Origin: Puniceibacterium antarcticum
GTDB lineage: Bacteria; Pseudomonadota; Alphaproteobacteria; Rhodobacterales; Rhodobacteraceae
DNA length: 50,546 bases
Direction of reading: 5' to 3'
Assembly (NCBI RefSeq): GCF_002760615.1
Contig: NZ_AWWI01000106.1
Location: forward strand, 1-50,546
The notes beneath the pieces are model-generated. The model saw nothing but the letters and a program-made list of their open reading frames with translations. It had not been told where the DNA came from and did no database searches. The translations under genes were made by a program, and so were the position numbers. Within the stretch, counting starts at the first letter, position 1; every line of letters begins with the position of its first letter. Shown in pieces: positions 10,386-17,877 of the stretch.

Positions 10386-11330
10386 TTAATCGTATTTCGG
10401 CTGAGGCACCGGTAAGGCCACCATCCCCTCTTCTTCCGGCAACTCGCTATCCAGAAGATAGACCGCCATCGCGCGCAAATCTGCCTTGGACAGGAACCGC
10501 GTGCCATACTGGACGACCTCTCCCATGCTTCCCCCGAACACATCGCCCGATGGTGTCACACCGCTTTGCAGGGCATAGCTCAGGTTCGCGACGCTCCAGC
10601 CACGCTCCGCCAGAACATCGGGAAGAATGGATGGAGCCTTATTCCCTCCAGGCAGCGCATCGTTGCCCGCAAAGACCGCATTTTCAATCCGTCCGCCAGC
10701 CAGATTGCGACCGGTATGGCAAGCCCCGCAATGTGTGGCCCCCTGTACGAGTTCGCGGCCCCGGTTCCACTCATCGCTTCTACCCTCGACCGGCTCGGTT
10801 TGGGGGTCGCTCAAGTAGGCAGCGCGCCAGAGCTTCAATCCCCAACGCAGATTGAACGGAAATCCGACTTCGTGCGAAGGAGCGGATTCGGCCACAGGCG
10901 CGACCGTCTGAAAAGCCGTCCAGAGATCGGCGACGTCCTGATCTGAAAAGTCCGCATAGAAGGGATAGGTGAAGGCGGGGTAGTAGGGGGTGCCATCGGG
11001 TGCGACACCCTGCCTGATCGCCATCGCGAACTGTTCGACGTTCCAGCCACCGATCCCGTGTTCAGGGTCCGTTGTGATGTTCGGCGGATAGAAAGTACCG
11101 AAATCAGTTTTCAGAGGCGCGCCACCTGCAAGCGGCGCGCCTCCGTCCTCGAAATTCGTGTGACATGCGATGCAGCCACTGGCGCGCGCCAGATAGGCCC
11201 CGCGCTGCAAATCACCCGCCAATTCAATCTTCCCTGCCTCGCGGCCTATCGGCCACGCAGCCAGCATCGCGGCCGCGGTGGCGCCCAAAAGGGTCAGCCC
11301 CACAGTGCCTGCAATAACAACCCGCCCCAT
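10386..11330 (-). CDS. Di-heme cytochrome c, dehydrogenase-subunit type
   Basis: The 314-residue protein has an N-terminal membrane helix and two heme c motifs, CIACH and CGACH, about 170 residues apart. The layout resembles cytochrome subunits of alcohol, fructose or gluconate dehydrogenases (FYPPNITTDPEHGIGGW between the hemes). No dehydrogenase subunit is nearby, so its donor is unclear; the adjacent multicopper oxidase is one option. The ATG at 11330 lies one base after the cytochrome c' stop. A third heme found in some relatives is absent. Confidence 0.87.
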   Translation of the reverse strand: MGRVVIAGTVGLTLLGATAAAMLAAWPIGREAGKIELAGDLQRGAYLARASGCIACHTNFEDGGAPLAGGAPLKTDFGTFYPPNITTDPEHGIGGWNVEQFAMAIRQGVAPDGTPYYPAFTYPFYADFSDQDVADLWTAFQTVAPVAESAPSHEVGFPFNLRWGLKLWRAAYLSDPQTEPVEGRSDEWNRGRELVQGATHCGACHTGRNLAGGRIENAVFAGNDALPGGNKAPSILPDVLAERGWSVANLSYALQSGVTPSGDVFGGSMGEVVQYGTRFLSKADLRAMAVYLLDSELPEEEGMVALPVPQPKYD

Positions 11331-11331
11331 G

Positions 11332-11895
11332 TCACTTGGCTTCTTTACGGAACTTTGTATGACATGATGAACAGGTGTCGCTGACCATCGCGAACACCGC
11401 ATCGGCCGACATTTCTGCCAGCTCTTCCCGGCCCATCGTGGCGTCGGCCATCATCCCTCCGCCCATCATGTCGCTGCCGCCCATCATTGCCCCGGCATCG
11501 GTCATGCCGTCCTGCGACCCGGCCAATCCATTCCCGGCCGCAAGGGCGAGACCCTCAGAAGAGGTGTGAAGCCGCTCAGCGAGTTCGGCAAAGGTCTCCC
11601 AGTCCTCCCAGATGGCGTCCTTGACATAGGATGCCATATTCTCGTTGTCTTCGGGAAAGAGCTCTGTCATCGACTCGCCAGCATGCATGCCGATCGCCTC
11701 GGCGGCTTCGCGGACAGCTGCGGCGTCATAGTCCGCTTCGCCGCTCATCATTGGCGTGACCGCCTTTATGGCATCCCCCATAGCCGACATCGCGACCATA
11801 CGTTCTTTTACGATCCCGGTAGCGCCCGTATGCGCAATGGCCGCCGATGCAATGCCGATGGCCGCTGCGATGGCAATAATTCTATTGGTGTTCAT
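11332..11895 (-). CDS. Cytochrome c' -like protein
   Basis: This 187-residue exported protein has a signal peptide, a four-helix composition and the heme site CSSCH near its C-terminus, as in class II cytochromes c (cytochrome c'). A Met/Gly/Asp-rich insertion (MMGGSDMMGGGMMAD) before the last helix is unusual and may bind copper. Cytochromes c' bind NO or O2 or carry electrons; which applies cannot be read from sequence. It sits between a small exported protein and the di-heme cytochrome in the leftward operon. Confidence 0.85.
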   Translation of the reverse strand: MNTNRIIAIAAAIGIASAAIAHTGATGIVKERMVAMSAMGDAIKAVTPMMSGEADYDAAAVREAAEAIGMHAGESMTELFPEDNENMASYVKDAIWEDWETFAELAERLHTSSEGLALAAGNGLAGSQDGMTDAGAMMGGSDMMGGGMMADATMGREELAEMSADAVFAMVSDTCSSCHTKFRKEAK

Positions 11896-11996
11896 GTTCA
11901 GTTCCTTTATCTCTGTGTATGAGTGCCCAATTCAGATCAGACGAAGCGGCGTGGAGGTGGAGGCTCTTCAGCTAGGTCGAATCCGTTCAGCCGGAT

Positions 11997-12075
11997 GTTA
12001 CCGCCATTGCAGTCTTTCGCCGTGGACGCTGATCCCACGGGGCGCTGGCGTCGTTTCGACTGCAATGGCGGTAAC
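11997..12075. repeat. 18-bp perfect inverted repeat
   Basis: GTTACCGCCATTGCAGTC at 11997-12014 returns as its exact reverse complement at 12058-12075, with 43 bases between. The left arm contains the stop of the small exported-protein gene and the right arm codes for its residues around CAVTAIAVE. It could fold as a hairpin or reflect a local template-switch event. Confidence 0.85.
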
Positions 12076-12288
12076 TGCGCAATCAAGGCCAGGGTGGCAG
12101 TGGCTCAAGTCGCCTTCGATAACGGTGTATATCTCTATATGATCGTCGTTGCTTAGCGCGATCGTCTCAACTGAAACGATCCGAGCATCCATATGCGCTT
12201 CTGCAGTCTGCAGCCCGAGGCTAAACGCGAAAAGCGCACAGAGAAACACTGCGCGCAGGAATGCGAAGAGATGAAGTCCGCCACGCAT
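11998..12288 (-). CDS. Small exported protein of unknown function
   Basis: The 96-residue frame starts 4 bases after the upstream cytochrome stop. It has a strong signal peptide (FLCALFAFSLGLQTAEA) and a short mature domain with HCHPGLDC, a possible metal or disulfide site. I do not recognise the family. The last codons overlap an 18-bp inverted repeat that copies coding sequence from earlier in the gene, so the present C-terminus (ISVHGERLQWR) may be newly formed. It belongs to the leftward cytochrome operon. Confidence 0.6.
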   Translation of the reverse strand: MRGGLHLFAFLRAVFLCALFAFSLGLQTAEAHMDARIVSVETIALSNDDHIEIYTVIEGDLSHCHPGLDCAVTAIAVETTPAPRGISVHGERLQWR

Positions 12289-12292
12289 AATG

Positions 12293-12751
12293 CTAGAAAA
12301 TGCCGTTCTCTGCCTGGAGCTCGCGAACATAGCCCGCGATCATCTTCACATCAGCATCGGTAAGTCCGTCTACCGGAGGCATATTGCCAAAATTCCAGTG
12401 ATGCGATCTGACCCCATTTTTCGCCGCCAAGACGAAAGCCATGTCAGAGTGATGCGAAGGCTCATAGATTTTGTGCACAAGCGGCGGCGCAACGCCATTT
12501 TGGCCTGCGGCGTTGGCGCCGTGACATTCCGCACATTTTGCCTCGAAGGCACGTTTCCCGATCTGCGCATTCGTTGACAATTCGGCCGGTAGTGAAACCT
12601 CCACGATGGGCGCCCCATGCGCGATACCGTTTGTGTCCGGTGGCACCATCGAATGACCTGCGGACTGTTGCCCAGATGAGGTCGCGTTCCAATAGATCGC
12701 TAGGCCGCCGACCAACAAAAATGCCACTACGGCCAGAAGAATCTTATTCAT
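12293..12751 (-). CDS. Membrane-anchored cytochrome c
   Basis: The 152-residue protein has an N-terminal anchor helix, a heme c motif CAECH in the sequence KCAECHGANAAGQ, and a distal GNMPPVDGLTD segment providing the Met ligand. This is a small class I cytochrome of the cbb3-CcoP or alternative-complex type. It follows the L,D-transpeptidase by 32 bases and precedes the small exported protein by 4 bases. It is probably an electron carrier in a copper-oxidising chain; that role is inferred from the operon. Confidence 0.85.
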   Translation of the reverse strand: MNKILLAVVAFLLVGGLAIYWNATSSGQQSAGHSMVPPDTNGIAHGAPIVEVSLPAELSTNAQIGKRAFEAKCAECHGANAAGQNGVAPPLVHKIYEPSHHSDMAFVLAAKNGVRSHHWNFGNMPPVDGLTDADVKMIAGYVRELQAENGIF

Positions 12752-12783
12752 TATCTACGGTCCTTCGCAACAATCTGTCGGCT

Positions 12784-13362
12784 TCAGATAAGTTTGACTT
12801 GTGTTCCCACCGGCGTTCTGTCGAAGACTTCCTCGATATGTTCATTGTAGAGTCCGATACATCCATTTGACGATTTGCGCCCGATCTTTCGTGTATCCTG
12901 CGTTCCGTGGATGCGGTAATACTGCCACGATAAATATAGTGCGCGCGTCCCCAGCGGATTGGTGGGGTCCCCACCAGCGACAAACGGGGGCCATTCAGGG
13001 TTCCGCTCACGCATCGAAGGTGTTGGAGCCCAGCTTGGGTTCTCTCGTTTTTCGACGACTTCCGTGTACCCTCGCCTCGTCAACTCATCAGTCAGAGGAA
13101 CGGAAGTCGGGTAGATGCGCGTCTCGCCATCTGCGGTCCAGTGCTGCAGCACCTTTGTTGTCGTATCTGAAATGATGATACCATTGCCAAGAGTGTCGAA
13201 ATGGTCCCGCCATTCGTGCGTGCGGAAAGACGATACGTTGCGACGTGTCGACGCCGCTTCCTGAGCCAAAAGTAACGACGGTGCGGCCAACGCGGTTGCA
13301 CCGCCTGTCGCAGCCAAGATGAAACGACGTCTATCAATCAGCCTGCGCGCCTGCTCTGCCAT
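12784..13362 (-). CDS. L,D-transpeptidase (YkuD domain), copper-regulated
   Basis: The 192-residue protein has a Tat-like leader (DRRRFILAATGGATALA) and the YkuD catalytic signature HGTQD followed by SSNGCIGL with the active-site Cys. These enzymes form 3-3 cross-links in peptidoglycan or attach proteins to it. I chose the ATG at 13362, which has AGGAG upstream and places the leader at the N-terminus; a longer frame would cover the promoter. The CueR-type promoter lies just upstream, making this the first gene of a copper-induced operon. Copper is reported to inhibit L,D-transpeptidases, so induction by copper would make sense. Confidence 0.88.
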   Translation of the reverse strand: MAEQARRLIDRRRFILAATGGATALAAPSLLLAQEAASTRRNVSSFRTHEWRDHFDTLGNGIIISDTTTKVLQHWTADGETRIYPTSVPLTDELTRRGYTEVVEKRENPSWAPTPSMRERNPEWPPFVAGGDPTNPLGTRALYLSWQYYRIHGTQDTRKIGRKSSNGCIGLYNEHIEEVFDRTPVGTQVKLI

Positions 13363-13399
13363 ATTATACTTGCTCCTGTCTTCATGCCTGTTTGGAGCA

Positions 13400-13430
13400 T
13401 ACAAACCACCTTCCAGCACTGGAGGGTCAA
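13400..13430 (-). promoter_or_regulatory. CueR-type promoter of the transpeptidase-cytochrome operon
   Basis: On the minus strand TTGACC (13430-13425) is followed after 19 nt by TTTGTA (13405-13400). The spacer holds the dyad CTCCAGTGCTGGAAG. The layout matches the copA promoter and implies CueR control of the genes from 13362 to 8396. Confidence 0.75.
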
Positions 13431-13477
13431 GCCGAGCCTGTCTGACATAACAGTGATCTTTGTATCGGTTTGTAACG

Positions 13478-13508
13478 TTGACGTTCCCATGCTGGAGGCC
13501 GGTACCCT
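13478..13508 (+). promoter_or_regulatory. CueR-type promoter facing the DsbD remnant
   Basis: TTGACG, a 19-nt spacer with TTCCCATGCTGGAGG, then TACCCT. It is back to back with the transpeptidase promoter and points at the decayed DsbD-like gene, which was therefore probably copper-induced. Confidence 0.6.
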
Positions 13509-13514
13509 AATCTG

Positions 13515-14066
13515 TTACCAGTGCAGAACCAACAGAAGTAACCGTCTGGGTCGGACCGGCCAGCCTCGAAGCAGTGACGTTCCTGTCGCTTTGCCGGATA
13601 CCGGATGTGGCGAGAATTCCAGGTGCTGCGGTCCTGGCCGTGGACGCGTTGGCACTGGCCGGATTTCTGTCGGAGTCGGGGAACTCCGGCCAGCCGCAGC
13701 AACCGATTGGACCAAATTCAACCGGTCCGAAATCGCGCGTCATATCTTGATCGGACTGGTCGTCTTTGAGGACGTAACGGCCGACTGGTGTCTGACCTGC
13801 AAAGCGAACTAGGCGCTGGTTCTCGACCGGGAGCCCGTCGCTTCGCGACTGCGTCAGCCTGGTATCGTCGCCATGCAGGCGGATTGGACGCGTCCCGAAG
13901 AATCGATCTCGCGCTATCTGGAGAGCTTCGGGCGCTACGGAATTCCATTCAACGTTGTAGATGGTCCTGACGGCCCGGATGGGATCGTCATGCCGGAACT
14001 GTCACTGAGGTCGTGCTTGACGCGCTGTCGGACGCCGCATCGGGCCGGGTCGCTATGAATCAGTAG
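13515..14066 (+). pseudogene. DsbD/ScsB-like thiol-disulfide reductase remnant
   Basis: Scattered frames resemble a DsbD-family protein: an N-terminal piece (TVWVGPASLEAVTFLSL) and, from about 13765, the thioredoxin domain with DVTADWCLTCKAN. A TAG (13810-13812) replaces a Lys-type codon, after which the same frame continues with ALVLDREPVA through QADWTRPEESISRYLESFG and GIPFNVV. A frameshift near 14000 leads to a last segment (EVVLDALSDAA) ending at the TAG at 14064-14066. The transmembrane middle is deleted. Such reductases keep periplasmic cysteines reduced for cytochrome c assembly or copper tolerance. Confidence 0.8.
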
Positions 14067-14133
14067 GGGTTCCGAAACCTCTGACAGCCCTTCCTGCGCG
14101 CCAGCGAGAGTATGAAAGGCACCACGGCGCAGG

Positions 14134-14736
14134 TTACGCCGTCGGGGGATACAGAACAACACGCGTGTCCATCGGGACGCGGTCGTAGAGATCGATCATC
14201 TGATCGTTGACCATCCGGGCGCAACCATTCGACACCCTGCGTGCCAAAGTGGACGGGTCATTGGTGCCGTGAATCCTCAAGAAAGTATCGCCACGGCCTG
14301 GTTGAAACAGGTAAAGAGCGCGTGACCCCAATGGATTGTTTAGGCCGCCGGGCATTCCGTCTCTCCATCTGGAGTAAACTCCTGGCTCTCGGCGCAACAT
14401 GCCAGGCGTAGGTGTCCAACTCGGCCATTCCTTCTTTGCGCCGACATAGAACTCGCCAGCCTCATAGAGACCTGGTCGTCCGATCCCGACGACATAGCGC
14501 ACCGCGATATTTCCTGGCAGGGTCCAATAGAGACCAAACTCTCCCGGGAAAACATGAATCTCGAAGGGTGCAAAGCTCACGCTGATGGGAACGACCCTCG
14601 GCAGCATCTCTACGGGCAAGTTGTAATCCGGCAATTTCTTGGGCGGATGTGCCTTTGCTTGATGTCCGACGGCCGAAAGGGCCAATCCAAACGTTCCGCC
14701 GATGAAAGTCCTTCGATGCACGCCAAACTTCCTCAC
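14134..14736 (-). CDS. Second L,D-transpeptidase (YkuD domain)
   Basis: The 200-residue protein has a Tat-like leader (HRRTFIGGTFGLALSAVG) and the signature HGTNDPSTLARRVSNGCARM with the catalytic Cys. It is clearly related to, but diverged from, the transpeptidase at 12784-13362. It lies downstream of the ccm remnant on the same strand, so its expression may come from the CueR-like site near 15.2 kb. Two cell-wall cross-linking enzymes in a copper region suggest that wall remodelling is part of the response. Confidence 0.87.
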   Translation of the reverse strand: MRKFGVHRRTFIGGTFGLALSAVGHQAKAHPPKKLPDYNLPVEMLPRVVPISVSFAPFEIHVFPGEFGLYWTLPGNIAVRYVVGIGRPGLYEAGEFYVGAKKEWPSWTPTPGMLRREPGVYSRWRDGMPGGLNNPLGSRALYLFQPGRGDTFLRIHGTNDPSTLARRVSNGCARMVNDQMIDLYDRVPMDTRVVLYPPTA

Positions 14737-14772
14737 TTGCTATTCCAGTTCAGACATTCTCTGGAGAACCGC

Positions 14773-15148
14773 TTACCGTCTGGGGTCATCCAAGGCCAAA
14801 TCCGAGATGAGTCCACGAGCCAACCCGTGGGCAACGCGGGCGCATTCCTTCTCGCCGAGCACGCGATTGTCGTTTTGAAGGCGTAACCATCCATCCAGAT
14901 CATCAGAAGAGCATCTCTTTGAGCAAATGCGAGTTCTCGACAACGTTCGTCACCGTGAAATCGCTGACCACGAAAGCTTAATCAGCGCCGCGAACGCGAT
15001 ACCAATGAAAACCAGCTTTGCGATGGATGAAACCCGCGTGCTACGCATCCAAGGGGCATTGCCATGGGCGGCACCGAACTTGGGGAGCACGATCTGAACC
15101 AGTGCCGAGCGCGAGGGCAACGGCAAATTGTCCGATCTCAGGTATCAT
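14773..15148 (-). pseudogene. Remnant of cytochrome c maturation genes ccmF and ccmI
   Basis: From the ATG at 15148 the minus strand gives the N-terminus of CcmF (MIPEIGQFAVALALG, then after a frameshift LPKFGAAHGNAPWMR and AFVVSDFTVTNVVENSH), with at least two frameshifts. The sequence then runs without a gap into a segment resembling the TPR part of CcmI/CycH (SSDDLDGWLRL and RVLGE), ending at the TAA at 14775-14773. A large internal deletion therefore joined ccmF to ccmI. This is dead DNA, but it shows that the island once carried cytochrome c assembly genes to match its many c-type cytochromes. The CcmI call is less sure than CcmF. Confidence 0.72.
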
Positions 15149-15188
15149 CGCGGTTTCCTAATTCTTCAGCAGTCATGCTGGACGGGTG

Positions 15189-15213
15189 CAGCCTTCCTAT
15201 GCGGGAAGGTCAA
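15189..15213 (-). promoter_or_regulatory. Possible CueR-type site before the ccm remnant
   Basis: On the minus strand TTGACC (15213-15208) is followed by the dyad CTTCCCGCATAGGAAG. The 19-nt position has no good -10, so the promoter may be decayed like the gene it served; it might still drive the second L,D-transpeptidase. Confidence 0.45.
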
Positions 15214-15261
15214 TAGTTGATGGCTCACAATTCGGTGGGCATTGGAACGCCCTGCTCTGTG

Positions 15262-15581
15262 TCACAATCCGAGTTTCGCCTTGCGCGCTCGTTCTCCTCT
15301 ACGTCGATTTTGCCCTAAGTATAGTGTTCGCGCAGAATTCCGGCCGCGTCCGATGTGCTGCCTGAGCCGGATTTCGCGGAAAAGTCGCGAACAGCAAACA
15401 CGATCAATGCAATGATCGCCCACCAAAACTACAGCATCATCAAACGGCCGAACATGCCGTATCCACGTCCCTAGATCGTATGATCGAAACCCTCTCCCCA
15501 ACTATCCGCTGACTTGGCGAGCGCGACACCGGCGAACACTAAAAGTGCTGACGGAATTGCGACGGACATCCACTTTATCAT
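15262..15581 (-). pseudogene. SHOCT-domain small membrane protein, pseudogene
   Basis: An ATG at 15581 overlaps the histidine kinase stop (ATGA). The frame gives a signal or anchor, MFGRLMML and a membrane helix, then ILREHYT-stop-GKIDVEENERARR, the C-terminal SHOCT pattern. Three in-frame TAG codons and a final frameshift interrupt it. Small SHOCT proteins are common beside copper and two-component genes. The intact ancestor would have been about 100 residues. The open frame that starts inside this region in another phase is not a real gene. Confidence 0.75.
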
Positions 15582-16984
15582 GATATGCTAGATGCTTGCT
15601 GATCAGGTACCGTTTCGAGCGGTAAAGTGACGATCACGAGGAGACCGCCTTCGGCGCGGTTCGACAGCGCCACATCTCCACCATGGCCCCGGATGATTGT
15701 TCGCGCGATCGACAGGCCAAGGCCGGTTCCGCCCGTTTCGCGAGAGCGAGATTTTTCGAGCCGGAAAAACGGCTCAAATACCTGTTCGAGTTCGGCCTCG
15801 GGAATCCCAGGACCGTTGTCTGCAACGCGAATTTGGACATGTTCGGCGTCATACCCAAAAGTGACTTCGGCCCCTCCGCCATAGCGCTGTGCGTTCTCGA
15901 TGATGTTGCGTAGCGCGCGGCGCACAGATTGGGGCCGCAAGCGAACGTTTATGCTGTTAGCCGTATTCATCGTGAATCCGTCGATCATGTCGGCCTGCAA
16001 CTGCTGCAGGTAGGCGCCCAAATCCACCGTCTCGTAGGCTTCGGCGCTGGCCATGCCCTGTGCAAAGGCGAGCGTTGCATCGACCATCCTCTGCATTTCC
16101 GAGATTGAGGCGACAAGACTCTCGCGTGTTTCGTCCTCGTCCACCATCTCGGCCCGCACCCGCATGGCTGTCAAAGGAGAACGCAAATCATGGCCCAACG
16201 CAGCGAGTATTTGTGTCCTGTCCGTAACGAAGCGTGTCAGCCTTTCCTGCATCTGATTGAATGCCTGCGTGAGCCCGCGCACCTCGTTGGGGCCGACGAG
16301 CGGCAAAGGACCAACGGCTTCCCCTCGTCCAAGAGTATCTGTTGCACGTGAAATGCGCAGGAGCGGACGAGTCAGACGGGTCAGAAGAAACCAGCAGGCC
16401 GTGATTAGGATGATCGCTGCCGTGATCCCAAAACTGACGATCGATATCCAGGGCCATTGCAATGGCGGCGGTTCAAACCGCGTTCCGACATTCAGCCATT
16501 GGCCGTCCTTCAGCGCAATCGACAGCTGCATTTCGATCGCGGATAGCTCGCCACGCATCATCGCGAGATGCATTTCCGCCATCTCTGGTACAAGATGTGG
16601 CATTGGCAGAATGCCATGCTCGACCTCATGCAGCTCGACGCGGATCTCACGGTCTCTGGCGAAACCTAAGAGACTGCGGACACGTGCTTCGATAGCTCTA
16701 TCGGCATGGCTGTTGTGGTCCACCAAGGATTGCTCAGAAACATCAAAACGGACCAATGGAGAATTCGCTGCTCGAAGAATTGCCAGATGCAACGAAACTG
16801 GCGCCTCTTCGAGCAACAGCGCGACGTTCGCGGCCCGACCTGCCGCCTCGAAACCCAGGGCCGCACGCACAGCTAGGCCCCGCTCATCGACAAACAGCCA
16901 CAGGCTGATCGTCTGGGCGACAGCGAGCGCCGCAATGATCAGCAGGACCAACTGCCCTCGAAGACTGTCGACAAGGCGTGGCAT
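15578..16984 (-). CDS. Two-component sensor histidine kinase
   Basis: The 468-residue protein has two membrane helices bounding a periplasmic sensor of about 150 residues rich in Met and His (MPHLVPEMAEMHLAMM). A HAMP segment follows, then the H-box GHDLRSPLTAMR, N-box NIIENAQRYGGG, DNGPGIP and GGTGLGLSIA. Start at 16984 is set by the TGATG overlap with the response regulator. The Met/His-rich loop suggests a metal signal, but no family-level sensor is recognised. The kinase, regulator and divergent EF-hand gene form a unit. Confidence 0.92.
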   Translation of the reverse strand: MPRLVDSLRGQLVLLIIAALAVAQTISLWLFVDERGLAVRAALGFEAAGRAANVALLLEEAPVSLHLAILRAANSPLVRFDVSEQSLVDHNSHADRAIEARVRSLLGFARDREIRVELHEVEHGILPMPHLVPEMAEMHLAMMRGELSAIEMQLSIALKDGQWLNVGTRFEPPPLQWPWISIVSFGITAAIILITACWFLLTRLTRPLLRISRATDTLGRGEAVGPLPLVGPNEVRGLTQAFNQMQERLTRFVTDRTQILAALGHDLRSPLTAMRVRAEMVDEDETRESLVASISEMQRMVDATLAFAQGMASAEAYETVDLGAYLQQLQADMIDGFTMNTANSINVRLRPQSVRRALRNIIENAQRYGGGAEVTFGYDAEHVQIRVADNGPGIPEAELEQVFEPFFRLEKSRSRETGGTGLGLSIARTIIRGHGGDVALSNRAEGGLLVIVTLPLETVPDQQASSIS

Positions 16985-17706
16985 CAGCTCAACTCGCGGA
17001 CATCGGCAGCAAGGCAATAGCCGCCGCCGCGCACTGTGGTGACGATGCGAGGGCGCGACGGATCAAGCTCGATCTTACGGCGGAGCCGACTGATCTGGTT
17101 GTCTATGGTCCGGTCAAAGACTGACGGCGCTCGACCGGCCGAGAGATCAAGCAGCTGATCGCGGCTCAGTACAAAGCGAGGGCGTTCCAGCAGGATCGTC
17201 AGCAGCTTGAACTCTGAGCCAGTCAGGTCGATCTGCACACCTTCCGCGTTCGATAGCACCCGACTATCCGTATCCAGTATCCAATCAGCAAACGCGATGC
17301 GTCGGCCCGATAGTTTGCCCGCGAAGGGCTCGACTTTCGTCGAACGGCGCAGGATGGCCTTGATGCGGGCGACCAGTTCACGCGGGTTGAAGGGTTTCGA
17401 AAGATAGTCATCTGCACCGATTTCGAGGCCAACAATACGATCAGTTTCCCCTCCGAGCGCGGTCAGCATCAGGATCGGCACAGTTCCGGTTGCAGATAAA
17501 CGGCGGCACACGGACAGACCGTCTTCCCCCGGCATCATAACGTCGAGGACGATAAGGTCATACTGCCCGTTCGCGAGCTTCGCATCCATGTCGACCGCAT
17601 CACGCGCCGAGGTCGCGCGCATCCCATTCTTCTTGAGATAACGCGTCACAGCATCGCGTATTTCACGGTGGTCATCGACGACAAGAATGTGTGGCAGCTC
17701 GCTCAT
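16984..17706 (-). CDS. OmpR/PhoB-family response regulator
   Basis: The 240-residue protein has a receiver domain (VVDDHREIRDAV, LIVLDVMMPGEDG with the phospho-acceptor Asp, then a conserved KPF) and a winged-helix output domain ending in IVTTVRGGGYCL. The ATG at 17706 places the receiver at the N-terminus; the longer frame upstream covers the promoter. It probably regulates itself and the divergent EF-hand gene through the direct repeats at 17751-17767. It resembles the QseB/CusR-type layout, but the signal is unknown. Confidence 0.92.
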   Translation of the reverse strand: MSELPHILVVDDHREIRDAVTRYLKKNGMRATSARDAVDMDAKLANGQYDLIVLDVMMPGEDGLSVCRRLSATGTVPILMLTALGGETDRIVGLEIGADDYLSKPFNPRELVARIKAILRRSTKVEPFAGKLSGRRIAFADWILDTDSRVLSNAEGVQIDLTGSEFKLLTILLERPRFVLSRDQLLDLSAGRAPSVFDRTIDNQISRLRRKIELDPSRPRIVTTVRGGGYCLAADVRELS

Positions 17707-17750
17707 AACGCTTCCTCTAGATGAAAGTCGGGTGTGTTCCCGAAGAGATT

Positions 17751-17767
17751 TGTAACAAAGTGTAACA
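17751..17767. promoter_or_regulatory. Direct repeat, candidate OmpR-family operator
   Basis: TGTAACA occurs at 17751-17757 and again at 17761-17767, a 10-bp period (one helical turn), in the gap between the divergent regulator and EF-hand genes. This spacing is typical of OmpR/PhoB-family tandem half-sites. Confidence 0.5.
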
Positions 17768-17877
17768 GGCGCCGCGTTTGTGACCTGCTGATACAAAACG
17801 CCTGGGCTGCCGACATTCCGTCGCGACAATCAGCTACCATATGTTCCATATCGAAACACTTGCACGAGGTGACCTAA

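Noticed and set aside
13471-13477. TGTAACG resembling the ECF -35 element
   Set aside because: There is no CGTCT at 15 nt; the CueR-type -35 TTGACG begins at its last base region and explains this stretch better.
13384-13812. Open frame of 142 codons across the CueR-type promoters
   Set aside because: Only its last part is protein-like and that belongs to the DsbD remnant; the rest covers the divergent promoters.
15262-15501. 79-codon frame on the minus strand as an intact gene
   Set aside because: It is in a shifted frame relative to the SHOCT-like protein and only its last ten residues belong to that protein.
9955-15581. Amber codons as programmed suppression or an altered genetic code
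   Set aside because: Each affected gene also has frameshifts or deletions, and intact genes nearby use TAG as a normal stop, for example at the end of arcB.
17751-17780. TGTAACA repeats as possible ECF promoters
   Set aside because: No CGTCT follows at the right distance; the 10-bp period fits a response-regulator site.
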